From an uncultured Clostridia bacterium (GTDB lineage: Bacteria; Bacillota; Clostridia; Monoglobales; Monoglobaceae), in contig CAKSFQ010000020.1 in the NCBI GenBank assembly GCA_934454115.1, positions 1-48,985 on the forward strand: 48,985 nt of DNA, in the 5' to 3' direction. The position numbers were made by a program, and so were the translations under genes. Each line of letters starts with the position of its first letter. The first letter of the stretch is position 1. Positions 26,223 through 34,852 of this stretch are shown piece after piece. The notes below the pieces were generated by a model. That model made no database searches, was not told the origin of the DNA, and saw only the letters and a program-made list of their open reading frames with translations.

Positions 26223-27240
26223 GATTGATACGATCATCTTTGATATGGACGGCGTAATCACCAAGGAGATGACCTACTGGCAGGCGGCGGCGCTGACTGT
26301 GTATGAACTGTTTTACAGTCATCGGTATTACGGAACGCAGGACGTGGATCGTGCCTGGTGTAAAAAACGGGTGGATCAGATTTATCAGACCGTGTTTTGT
26401 CACGGGAGGACGGTGCGTGCCATCAAACGCCTTGGCGTCAATACCAACTGGGATCTTGCCTATGTAGTGTTTTGTGTGGCAAAATACTTGGATCCGACCC
26501 TTAGCACCTTTGAAGAATGGCATTTTCAGTCGGTGTGTCTGTTTATTGAAAACATGGCGGTGCAGCCGCCGGAATTATATGTCGGCGTCGAGGGTCTGCT
26601 GGCAACGGCGGTCTCGGCAGAGCCGGGCAGTTTTCGCCGCAGTGAGGGAAAGCTGTGGCATCAGCTAAAGGACTGTTTTCAGGCGTGGTACCACGGCGAT
26701 GACGAGGTAGAAGGCCTAAAAATGGGCGAAGAACCGCTCTTTCCTTTGCCGGACATCAAAAAGACGCTGTCCGCGCTGAAAGACGCCGGATTTCGGCTGG
26801 GTATCGGCACCGGCAGACCGATGGATGAGATTGTGCACCCTTTAACCATGTGGGGGCTGGATTCTTATTTCGATGCGGACTGCCGGACGGCCTACGATCA
26901 GGTGGCTGCGGCGGAGGAAAGCTTAAAGAGCAAGGAGCCCCTTGCAAAGCCGCACCCGTTTGTCTTTTTAAAGGCGGCGTTTGGCAGCGAGTTTAGCGAT
27001 GCGCAGATTGTCGCGGGTAAAATCCCCAAGGAGCGACGCTGGCGCGTTTTGGCAGTCGGTGACGCAGCCAGTGACCTGATTTCTGCCAGGGCCGGCGGCT
27101 TGCGCTTTGCGGCGGTGCTGACCGGCGTTGAGGGCGAGGCGGCGCTGGACTATTTTCAAAAAAATCATGCGGACATGATTTTGGATTCCGTTCTGGATTT
27201 AAAAGCGGAGAATGAGACCGAAATCAAAAAAAATACTTGA
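26203..27240 (+). CDS. HAD-superfamily phosphatase with large cap
   Basis: The product is 345 residues. HAD motif I is FDMDGV near the N-terminus, motif II the Thr of GIGTGRP, motif III the Lys of AKPHP and motif IV GDAASD. All are intact, so it should be an active phosphohydrolase or mutase. The insert between motifs I and II is about 190 residues, much larger than a normal C1 cap, mostly helical and rich in aromatic residues. The substrate is not predictable. It overlaps the HisB-like gene by 20 bases, so the two are probably translated together. A histidinol-phosphate phosphatase role is possible from context, but the partners look non-canonical. The next promoter overlaps its stop codon. 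Confidence 0.82.
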   Translation: MKLKRSEIDTIIFDMDGVITKEMTYWQAAALTVYELFYSHRYYGTQDVDRAWCKKRVDQIYQTVFCHGRTVRAIKRLGVNTNWDLAYVVFCVAKYLDPTLSTFEEWHFQSVCLFIENMAVQPPELYVGVEGLLATAVSAEPGSFRRSEGKLWHQLKDCFQAWYHGDDEVEGLKMGEEPLFPLPDIKKTLSALKDAGFRLGIGTGRPMDEIVHPLTMWGLDSYFDADCRTAYDQVAAAEESLKSKEPLAKPHPFVFLKAAFGSEFSDAQIVAGKIPKERRWRVLAVGDAASDLISARAGGLRFAAVLTGVEGEAALDYFQKNHADMILDSVLDLKAENETEIKKNT

Positions 27241-27265
27241 CAAAATTCATAAAATAGCATATACT
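27237..27265 (+). promoter_or_regulatory. Promoter of the P-type ATPase transcript
   Basis: TTGACA (27237-27242), 17-base spacer, TATACT (27260-27265). The -35 box overlaps the stop codon of the HAD gene. Transcription should begin near 27272, just before the riboswitch. Confidence 0.85.
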
Positions 27266-27282
27266 GAAAAAAATAAATATCA

Positions 27283-27378
27283 GATCATACTTAAGGGAGT
27301 AGTTAAAAGCGCCCCGTCAACATCACGGTGAAAGCCTGGCGGGATGCACCCGTGCGGTAACAAGACTTTCGTATGATC
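27283..27378 (+). ncRNA. yybP-ykoY (manganese) riboswitch
   Basis: P1 arms GATCATAC (27283-27290) and GTATGATC (27371-27378) pair perfectly. The two conserved loops of the yybP-ykoY class are present: AAGGGAGTAG after the left P1 arm, and ACAAGACTTT before the right arm. The family is an established Mn2+-sensing riboswitch and often precedes manganese or calcium P-type ATPases. The gene that follows is exactly that. Confidence 0.88.
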
Positions 27379-27397
27379 GCATTTTTATGCGGTCATA
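27372..27397 (+). promoter_or_regulatory. Riboswitch expression-platform hairpin
   Basis: TATGATCGCAT (27372-27382) pairs with ATGCGGTCATA (27387-27397), including one G-U pair. It uses the right P1 arm, so it competes with the ligand-bound fold. A T-rich tract begins at 27404, so it is probably a terminator that Mn2+ binding prevents. Confidence 0.7.
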
Positions 27398-27441
27398 GGG
27401 AGGTCTTTTTCTTTTACGATCGCAAAGAGAGGAGCATTACC

Positions 27442-30042
27442 ATGGAATACTATCGGCAAAGCGGCGAGGCAGCCATGCAGACGCTGCAAACAAACAGAGA
27501 CGGTCTGTCTCAAAATGAGGTGGAAAAACGACAGGCACGTTACGGTAAAAACAAGCTGGAAGAGGGAAAACGCAAGAGTGTGATGCAGGTCTTTATCGAA
27601 CAGTTTAAAGATCTCTTGGTGTTTATCCTCGTTGCGGCCGGTGTGATCTCGATGTTCTCCGGCCAGATGGAGAGCACATTGGTGATCTTTGCCGTGCTGA
27701 TTTTAAACGCGGTATTGGGAACCGTACAGTATTTTAAAGCGGAAAAATCGCTGGATAGCTTAAAAGAACTGTCCGCACCGTCGGCGCGTGTACTGCGTGA
27801 CGGAAAACAGGTGCAAATCCCATCTGAGGATTTGGTTCCGGGCGATATTCTGATTTTAGAGGCCGGCGATTTGGTGACGGCGGATGCGCGGATCATTCAA
27901 AACTTTTCGATGAAAGTCAACGAAAGCTCGCTGACCGGGGAATCGGAGCCGGTAGAGAAGAAAGAGGGTGTGATCGAAAAAGAGGACGTTCCGCTGGGTG
28001 ACCGGATTAACATGGTTTTTTCCGGCTCCTTGGTGACCTATGGCCGTGCCGTTGCCGTGGTGACCGAAACGGGAATGCAGACGCAGCTTGGTAAGATTGC
28101 CGGGCTGATGAATCAGACCGCGCAGCGCAAAACCAGCTTGCAAGTCAGTCTGGATCAGTTCAGCCAGCGGCTGGCAATCTTGATTATGGCAGTCTGCCTG
28201 GTGGTATTTGGCCTGTCACTGTACCGCCAAATGGAGATTTTGGACGCATTGCTTTTTGCGGTTGCCCTGGCCGTTGCGGCAATCCCGGAGGCGATGGGAT
28301 CGATTGTTACCATCGTACTCGCAATGGGAACGCAAAAAATGGCAAAAGAAAACGCTGTCATCAAGCAGCTGAAATCGGTAGAAAGCCTTGGCAGCGTGTC
28401 GGTGATTTGTTCCGATAAGACCGGGACGCTGACCCAAAATTGTATGACGGTACAAAAGCTCTATGACGGTGAAAAATGCTTTGAGGCAAAGGAGCTTGAC
28501 CTGCTCCATCCGGCGCAGTATATGCTGATGAAGGAGGCTATCTTGGTCAACGATGCCCATATCACAGGGGATGGTGAAATCGGTGATCCGACCGAAACGG
28601 CGCTTTTGCGAATGGCGGAGGAATGGGGCATTGACACGGCAGAGTACCGTAAACTGCACCCAAGAATCGCAGAAATTGCTTTTGATTCGGATCGAAAGCT
28701 GATGAGTACCCTGCACAAAATGGACGGCGAAAACGTGCTTTGCACTAAGGGCGCCGTTGACGTTCTGCTTCCGCGTGCCACACATATTTTGACGCCGGAG
28801 GGAAAAGTCCCCATGGCGGAAAAGCAGAAAGAGGCTATCCTAAAGACGAACCGGGAACTGTCGGACCAGGGGCTGCGCGTGCTTTGCTTTGCAATCCGTA
28901 AGATGGGCGATACTCAAGCCCTGACAGTTTCCGACGAGATGGATTATACCTTTGTCGGACTGATTTCTATGATGGATCCGCCGCGTGAAGAGGCGAAAAT
29001 CGCGGTTGCTGATGCAAAAATGGGCGGCGTTAAGACTGTGATGATTACCGGGGATCATAAGGTGACCGCCTCTGCGATTGCGAAGCAATTGGGCATTTTA
29101 GAACCGGGAACGCTGGCGGTGGACGGCAGTGAGCTGGACGCTATGTCCGAGGAAGAATTTTCGGAAAAGATTGAAAAAATACGCGTTTATGCCAGAGTTT
29201 CGCCGGAGCACAAGATTCGCATCGTGAATATGTGGCAAAAGAAAGGAAGAATTGCCGCCATGACCGGTGACGGCGTGAATGACGCACCGGCGCTGAAACA
29301 GGCGGATATCGGCATTGCGATGGGCAAGGTCGGTACTGAGGTTGCCAAGGACGCGGCCGACATGATTTTAACCGATGATAACTTTGCGACCATTGTTAAG
29401 GCCATTGTATACGGCCGAAACATTTATGAAAATATTCGCAACGCCATTTTATACCTGCTGTCCGGCAACGCGGCAGGAATCCTGTGCGTGCTGATGACGT
29501 CAATTTTAGGAATGCCGATTCCGTTTTTTCCGGTGCATCTGTTGTTTATCAACCTTTTGACCGATAGTCTGCCGGCCATCGCCATCGGTATGGAACCGGC
29601 CGGAAAGGGTCTGCTGCACCGTCCGCCGCGCGATCCGAAGGCATCGTTTTTAAATAAGGAAACCATGATTCGGATTTTGCTCCAGGGCGTGTTAATCGGC
29701 GCTTGTACCATGGGCGCCTACTTTAAGGGACTTCAGATCAGCGCGGCACTGGCAAGTACCATGGCGTTTGCAACGTTAACGCTGGCAAGATTATTGCATG
29801 GGTTTAACTGCCGCGCCGATGCATCCATCGTGCGTCTGCGCCTGCGCTCGAACCCATACAGCATCGCAGCCTTTTTTGCCGGAGTCGTTTTACTGGCTGG
29901 TGTTTTGCTGATTCCGGGGCTTGAGACGCTCTTCTCGGTTGTGGCGATGAATGCGATGCAGCTTGGCTGGATTGTGTTGCTTGCCGTGATTCCGACCCTG
30001 TTGATCCAGGGCTGGAAGATGCTTTGTGAAAGAAAGAATTAA
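27442..30042 (+). CDS. P-type cation-transporting ATPase (Ca2+/Mn2+ group)
   Basis: The product is 866 residues. ATG 27442 follows GAGAGGAG; the longer frame to 27373 would start inside the riboswitch hairpin. P-type landmarks are SSLTGESEPVEK (actuator), the phosphorylated Asp in CSDKTGTLTQN, TGDGVNDAPALKQAD (hinge) and a PMR1/SERCA-like M6 INLLTDSLPAIAIG. The family M4 motif PEGLP is PEAMG here, so ion coordination may differ. Ten transmembrane helices are expected. The yybP-ykoY riboswitch points to manganese export under Mn2+ excess. Calcium transport is the alternative. It is monocistronic, with a terminator directly after. Confidence 0.9.
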   Translation: MEYYRQSGEAAMQTLQTNRDGLSQNEVEKRQARYGKNKLEEGKRKSVMQVFIEQFKDLLVFILVAAGVISMFSGQMESTLVIFAVLILNAVLGTVQYFKAEKSLDSLKELSAPSARVLRDGKQVQIPSEDLVPGDILILEAGDLVTADARIIQNFSMKVNESSLTGESEPVEKKEGVIEKEDVPLGDRINMVFSGSLVTYGRAVAVVTETGMQTQLGKIAGLMNQTAQRKTSLQVSLDQFSQRLAILIMAVCLVVFGLSLYRQMEILDALLFAVALAVAAIPEAMGSIVTIVLAMGTQKMAKENAVIKQLKSVESLGSVSVICSDKTGTLTQNCMTVQKLYDGEKCFEAKELDLLHPAQYMLMKEAILVNDAHITGDGEIGDPTETALLRMAEEWGIDTAEYRKLHPRIAEIAFDSDRKLMSTLHKMDGENVLCTKGAVDVLLPRATHILTPEGKVPMAEKQKEAILKTNRELSDQGLRVLCFAIRKMGDTQALTVSDEMDYTFVGLISMMDPPREEAKIAVADAKMGGVKTVMITGDHKVTASAIAKQLGILEPGTLAVDGSELDAMSEEEFSEKIEKIRVYARVSPEHKIRIVNMWQKKGRIAAMTGDGVNDAPALKQADIGIAMGKVGTEVAKDAADMILTDDNFATIVKAIVYGRNIYENIRNAILYLLSGNAAGILCVLMTSILGMPIPFFPVHLLFINLLTDSLPAIAIGMEPAGKGLLHRPPRDPKASFLNKETMIRILLQGVLIGACTMGAYFKGLQISAALASTMAFATLTLARLLHGFNCRADASIVRLRLRSNPYSIAAFFAGVVLLAGVLLIPGLETLFSVVAMNAMQLGWIVLLAVIPTLLIQGWKMLCERKN

Positions 30043-30043
30043 C

Positions 30044-30083
30044 AATACGGGCGGTGCGCATGTGCGCACCGCCCGTATTGTTT
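30044..30083 (+). terminator. Terminator after P-type ATPase gene
   Basis: A perfect 17-bp stem: AATACGGGCGGTGCGCA (30044-30060) and its complement at 30063-30079 with a 2-base loop, then GTTTT. Confidence 0.92.
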
Positions 30084-30179
30084 TGGATATGGATACCGCC
30101 TTGCCGGCGGTATTATTCGTTTTTTAAAATGGCTTAAAACATTAAATATGGTTTGCACACTTGGTGCCCGGTTCGTTTA

Positions 30180-33100
30180 TTAGGCTTTGGAAATGGAAAT
30201 GGTGACTTTTTCGCCGTTAATGTTCCATTCTTTTGCGGATTCCGCTTTTTGTTCCATAATCGTTTCAGCCAGCAGCTGCGCCTTGATTTCCTCTTCAAAA
30301 TCTGCGATGACCGCTTTCAGCTTGTCGCTGCCAAAGTAGCAGACGTGAATGTGATCGGTGACTTCAAAGCCGCTGTCCTTGCGCATGGTCTGTACCTTGC
30401 TGATAAATTCACGTTCAAAGCCCTCGGCAATCAGCGCGTCGGTCAGGTTGGTGTCAAGAACAACCGTAAAGCCTTGGTCGCTTGTCGAAACAAAGCCGTC
30501 CTTTTGCAGCGTCTCGATCAGGACGTCCTCCTTGCCGATCGAAACTTCGGCGCCGTCTACCGTAAGGGTCAGCGGCGTACCGCTGTTTAACTGATCCATC
30601 ACGGCTGCGCCGTCCATCTTTGCAATCTCGTCAAAGATGGGACGCATCAGCTTGCCGTACTTCGGACCTACGGTGCGCATCTGCGGCTTAAAGTGATAGG
30701 TGATAAAGTCGCTTGCCTGGTCGGTAAAGGCAACCTCTTTGACATTTAATTCCTCTAAGATGATATCGTTGTAGGCGGCATTGACCTTGTTTTCCGTCTG
30801 GATATACAGCTTAGAAAGCGGCTGACGGTTTTTGATATTGGCCTCGTTCCGGCAGGCGCGACCCAGCATCACGATCTTGCGGATCGCATCCATCTCCTGT
30901 TCAATTTCGGGGTTATCAAAGCTTGCCTGCGCCTTGGGGAAGTCGCAAAGGTGTACGCTCTCCGGGGCGGATGCGTCCACCGAGAGTACCAGGTTCTGAT
31001 AAATCTCCTCTGTCATGAAGGGGATAAAGGGGGCACAAACCTTAGAGAAGGTCACCAGCGTGGTATTAAGTGTCATGTAGGCGGCAATTTTATCCTCGCT
31101 CAGCGCGCTGCCCCAGAAACGGCCGCGGCAGCGGCGCACGTACCAGTTGCTCAGCTCGTCGGTAAATTCAGTAATTGCGCGGGTTGCCTCGGTGATGCGA
31201 TAGCTGTCGAGATTTTTGTCCACATTGTCAATCACGTGGTTGAGTTTTGACAAAATCCAGCGATCCATGACGGTCAGCTTACAATCTTCAAGACGGTACC
31301 TGGTCGGGTCAAACTGATCGATTTCTGCATATAAAACATAGAATGCGTAAGTGTTCCAGAGTGTGCCGAGGAACTTGCGCTGGGATTCGGACACGTTCTT
31401 GGCAGAGAAGCGGTTCGGCAGCCAGGGCGCTGAATTGGAGTAAAAATACCAGCGCACGGCGTCACTGCCCTGTGCGTTTAAAATATCCATCGGCAAAATC
31501 ACATTGCCCTTGTGCTTGCTCATCTTGACGCCCTTATCGTCCTGGACGTGGCCTAAGACGATGACGTTCTTATAGGGCGCTTTGTCAAAGAGCAGGGTGG
31601 AAATCGCCATCAAGGTGTAAAACCATCCGCGCGTCTGATCGACGGCCTCACTGATGAAGTTTGCCGGAAAGTTCTCCTCAAACCTTTCTTTATTTTCAAA
31701 CGGATAATGCCACTGTGCAAACGGCATTGAGCCGGAGTCAAACCAGCAGTCGATCACCTCTGGGACGCGGGTCATTTCGCCGCCGCATTCCGGGCAGCGC
31801 AGCTTGACCTGATCGACATAGGGCTTGTGGAGTTCAATATCCTCCGGGCAGTTGATGCCCATTTCCTTTAGCTCCTGAATCGAGCCGACCACGTGGCGGT
31901 GTCCGCAGCCGCATTCCCAGATCGGGAGCGGCGTTCCCCAGTAGCGGGAGCGGGACAGACCCCAGTCAATGATGTTTTCCAAAAAGTTGCCGAAACGGCC
32001 GTGCTTAATATTATCGGGCAGCCAGTTTACGGTTTCATTATTCTTTAAAAGCTGATCGCGTACAGCGGTCATCTTGATAAACCAGGTATCGCACGCATAA
32101 TACAGCAGCGGTGTGTCACAGCGCCAGCAGAACGGATAGCTATGCGCAAAGGGAATCACGGAAAAGCACTGATTGCGTTCCTTTAAGTCGCGGATGATCA
32201 GCTTATCGGTGTCCTTGACAAAAAGACCGCTCCATTCCCCGGTTTCGGGGATAAATTTACCCTGGGTGTTGACATGGCAGATAAAGGGCAGACCGTTTTC
32301 CTTGCAGACTCTGGAGTCATCCTCACCAAAGGCCGGCGCGATGTGGACGATACCGGTACCGTCGTCCATGGTAACATAGTTGTCGGCAATGATATAGTAG
32401 GCCTTGCTGTCCGGTTTAACAAAGGTATAGAGCGGCTCGTACTCCATACCGCAGAGATCGGTGCCGCGATAGGCTTCGATCTCCTGTACTTCGGTATCGC
32501 CAAAGACGTTCTTTACAAGCGCCTTAGCCAGGATATAGGCGCTGCCGTCCTCGGCCTGTACCTTTACATAGGTTTCGCCGGGGTTAACGCAGAGTGCAAC
32601 GTTAGAGGGCAGCGTCCATGGGGTCGTTGTCCATGCCAGAATATACTCGTTTTCCTTGTTCGGAATCTTAAACTTTACAATTAGAGAATTCTCCTTAATA
32701 TCCTTATAGCCCTGCGCGACCTCATGGCTGGAAAGTGAGGTGCCGCAGCGCGGACAGTAGGGCATAATTTTATGACCCTTATACAGGAGGCCCTTATCCC
32801 AGATCTGGCGCAGCGCCCACCAAACGGATTCAATATAATCGTTGTGGTAGGTGACATAAGGATCGTCCATGTCTGCCCAAAAACCGACACGATCGCTCAT
32901 TTCCTCCCACTCGCTTTGATAGGTGAAAACGCTGTCCTTGCACTTTTTAATAAAGTCCTCGATCCCGTACTTTTCGATCTGCGGTTTGCCGCTGATGCCT
33001 AGCTGCTTCTCGACCTCCAGCTCAACCGGAAGTCCGTGGGTGTCCCAGCCGGCCTTGCGAAGAACGTGATAGCCCTTCATGGTGCGGTAACGCGGAATCA

Positions 33101-33299
33101 GATCCTTGACCGCACGGGTCAGAACGTGACCAATGTGCGGCTTTCCGTTTGCGGTAGGGGGACCGTCAAAAAAGGTAAAATTTTCCTGTCCTTCCCGGTT
33201 TTGCATACTCTTTTGAAAGATATCATGTTCTTTCCAGAACGCGGTGATGGCTTTTTCCCGCTCCACAGAGGAAAGATCGGTCGATACTTTATGATACAT
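30180..33299 (-). CDS. ileS: Isoleucyl-tRNA synthetase
   Basis: Charges tRNA-Ile. The product is 1039 residues. The start at 33299 (MYHKVST) has GGAGG about eight bases upstream, while the longer frame to 33320 would cover that site. The class I signatures are GKPHIGH (HIGH) and KMSKHKGN (KMSKS variant), and an editing domain lies between. The length, the N-terminus and the lack of a C-terminal Cys4 zinc knuckle favour the long IleS2-like form, which is often linked with reduced mupirocin sensitivity; this subtype call is less certain. No T-box leader (GGTGG-ACCGCG) is seen upstream. Confidence 0.95.
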   Translation of the reverse strand: MYHKVSTDLSSVEREKAITAFWKEHDIFQKSMQNREGQENFTFFDGPPTANGKPHIGHVLTRAVKDLIPRYRTMKGYHVLRKAGWDTHGLPVELEVEKQLGISGKPQIEKYGIEDFIKKCKDSVFTYQSEWEEMSDRVGFWADMDDPYVTYHNDYIESVWWALRQIWDKGLLYKGHKIMPYCPRCGTSLSSHEVAQGYKDIKENSLIVKFKIPNKENEYILAWTTTPWTLPSNVALCVNPGETYVKVQAEDGSAYILAKALVKNVFGDTEVQEIEAYRGTDLCGMEYEPLYTFVKPDSKAYYIIADNYVTMDDGTGIVHIAPAFGEDDSRVCKENGLPFICHVNTQGKFIPETGEWSGLFVKDTDKLIIRDLKERNQCFSVIPFAHSYPFCWRCDTPLLYYACDTWFIKMTAVRDQLLKNNETVNWLPDNIKHGRFGNFLENIIDWGLSRSRYWGTPLPIWECGCGHRHVVGSIQELKEMGINCPEDIELHKPYVDQVKLRCPECGGEMTRVPEVIDCWFDSGSMPFAQWHYPFENKERFEENFPANFISEAVDQTRGWFYTLMAISTLLFDKAPYKNVIVLGHVQDDKGVKMSKHKGNVILPMDILNAQGSDAVRWYFYSNSAPWLPNRFSAKNVSESQRKFLGTLWNTYAFYVLYAEIDQFDPTRYRLEDCKLTVMDRWILSKLNHVIDNVDKNLDSYRITEATRAITEFTDELSNWYVRRCRGRFWGSALSEDKIAAYMTLNTTLVTFSKVCAPFIPFMTEEIYQNLVLSVDASAPESVHLCDFPKAQASFDNPEIEQEMDAIRKIVMLGRACRNEANIKNRQPLSKLYIQTENKVNAAYNDIILEELNVKEVAFTDQASDFITYHFKPQMRTVGPKYGKLMRPIFDEIAKMDGAAVMDQLNSGTPLTLTVDGAEVSIGKEDVLIETLQKDGFVSTSDQGFTVVLDTNLTDALIAEGFEREFISKVQTMRKDSGFEVTDHIHVCYFGSDKLKAVIADFEEEIKAQLLAETIMEQKAESAKEWNINGEKVTISISKA

Positions 33300-33381
33300 A
33301 AAAGAGAACCTCCATTTCATCTTGACTTTTCATTCAAAAAACGGTGTTGTTTTTGATTGCTACAAAAATACTAACTTATAC

Positions 33382-33410
33382 AGTTTATAATAAAAAATGG
33401 TATTTGTAAA
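33382..33410 (-). promoter_or_regulatory. Probable ileS promoter
   Basis: Minus strand: TTTACA (33410-33405), 17-base spacer, TAAACT (33387-33382), about 83 bases before the start codon. A TATAAA lies two bases nearer the -35, so the exact -10 is uncertain. Confidence 0.5.
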
Positions 33411-33524
33411 GAGGAAAAGGAAAAAAACAAGGGAAATCGGCAATATTTCGTATGGATTGACAAAAAGCGGCAAAAAAGACAGATAGGATGCGCAATTTGA
33501 TGGAAGAGAGACGATGTGTTTTCC

Positions 33525-33576
33525 GCGCTGAAAAACAAAATGCGCATCCCGAAACAGTCCGTTTCCGGGATGCGCA
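33525..33576 (-). terminator. Terminator of the galT-galK operon
   Basis: On the minus strand a stem of about 15 bp (33576-33561 with 33555-33541, one bulge) is followed by TTTTGTTTTT. Confidence 0.88.
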
Positions 33577-33664
33577 AGGCTATCCAAAGAGAAAATCCGG
33601 CTCATGTCATTAAAATCCGGATGCCGCCCTGTTTGTAAACAAAACCAATGTCCATTTCAGATGA

Positions 33665-34837
33665 TCAGGCATCAATTTTTCTGCCGCCGTCTCCGATTTC
33701 CGTAATATAGAAGGAGGCGTCATAGCCGATCTCCTGCTTATAGATTTTTCCGATTGTTTCGATAAAGGTGTCAACGCTCTCGTCCTTTACCAGGCTGACG
33801 GTACAGCCGCCAAAGCCGGCGCCGGTCATACGGGATCCCAAAACACCGTCAATCTTGAGCGCCTCGGCAGCCAGAAGATCCAACTCCGGGCAGGTCACCT
33901 CATAGAGATCGCGCAGCGAATTGTGCGAGGCGGTCATGAGGCGGCCAAAGGCCGCAAGATCCCCGGCGGTCAGTACGCGGATCGATTCCTTTACACGGGC
34001 GTCCTCTTCGATGACGTGGCGCACACGGCGCTCCACCGTTTCGTCCTTGATTGCGTCCTTTACGGTGTCATATTCTTCCGGCGTAATATCACCAAGACAG
34101 GTGGCGTTCGGAAGCTTTTGCTGTAAAATGCGCAGACCCTCATCGCATTCGCTGCGGCGTTCATTGTATTTTGACGCGCCGAGAGAATGCTTTTTGTTCG
34201 TGTTGGACAGAATCAGCTTATAGCCGCTGAGTTGAATCGGAACCAGCTGATATTCCAGCGTTTTGCAGTCCAAAAAGATGGCGTGGTCTTTTTGTCCCAT
34301 CGCGGAGGCAAACTGATCCATGATGCCGCACTTGACGCCAACGTAGTTGTGCTCTGCCTTTTGGCTGATTTTTGCCATTTCGATGCTGTCGATCTCGGCT
34401 GCGCCGCCCAGCGTAGCCATTGCGATAGCGCTGGAAACCTCAATCGCGGCAGAGGAAGAAAGTCCTGCTCCATGCGGCGTGGTATCATGAAAGAGCATAT
34501 CGGCGCCGACAATGTGATAGCCGGCCTTTTCAAGCTCTAAAAAAACGCCGAACTGGTAGTTGCCCCAGTGCAAATCCCGAAACTCTTCCATGGTCGAGAG
34601 CGTACCCTCAACCAAATCGGGGAGATCGGTGGCCTTCATCCGAATGATGTCATCATCGCGCCGTCTGGCAACCACGGTGGTACAGAAGGTGAGCGCGGCC
34701 GGAAAGACAAAGCCGCCGTTATAGTCGGTATGCTCGCCGATTAAGTTGACGCGGCCGGGTGAGGCAAAAACCTGAAGCCCGTCCTCACTGCCGCCAAAGG
34801 TCTTAATAAATTCCTGTTTTAGTTCCTGTATGGTCAT
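33665..34837 (-). CDS. galK: Galactokinase
   Basis: Phosphorylates galactose to galactose-1-phosphate with ATP, the first committed Leloir step. The product is 390 residues, normal for the family. The galactose-binding signature GRVNLIGEHTDYNGG, the ATP loop GAGLSSSAAIEV and the C-terminal GHMP motif MTGAGFGGC are all present. An AGGAGG site precedes the ATG. It lies 15 bases after galT, so the two form an operon. galM and galE are not in the window. Confidence 0.96.
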   Translation of the reverse strand: MTIQELKQEFIKTFGGSEDGLQVFASPGRVNLIGEHTDYNGGFVFPAALTFCTTVVARRRDDDIIRMKATDLPDLVEGTLSTMEEFRDLHWGNYQFGVFLELEKAGYHIVGADMLFHDTTPHGAGLSSSAAIEVSSAIAMATLGGAAEIDSIEMAKISQKAEHNYVGVKCGIMDQFASAMGQKDHAIFLDCKTLEYQLVPIQLSGYKLILSNTNKKHSLGASKYNERRSECDEGLRILQQKLPNATCLGDITPEEYDTVKDAIKDETVERRVRHVIEEDARVKESIRVLTAGDLAAFGRLMTASHNSLRDLYEVTCPELDLLAAEALKIDGVLGSRMTGAGFGGCTVSLVKDESVDTFIETIGKIYKQEIGYDASFYITEIGDGGRKIDA

Positions 34838-34852
34838 AATTGATCCTCCTGT

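Larger units (their letters stand above)
33300..33664. other. 365-base gap between ileS and galK
   Basis: AT-rich, without a credible gene. On the minus strand it holds the galTK terminator near 33541-33576 and a probable ileS promoter near 33382-33410. No T-box, tRNA or repeat element was seen. Confidence 0.7.

Noticed and set aside
33456..33480. TTGACA on the plus strand between ileS and galK
   Set aside because: No -10 box at the right distance and no plus-strand gene follows.
33300..33540. T-box leader for ileS
   Set aside because: I looked for the T-box GGTGG-ACCGCG core on the minus strand and found none.
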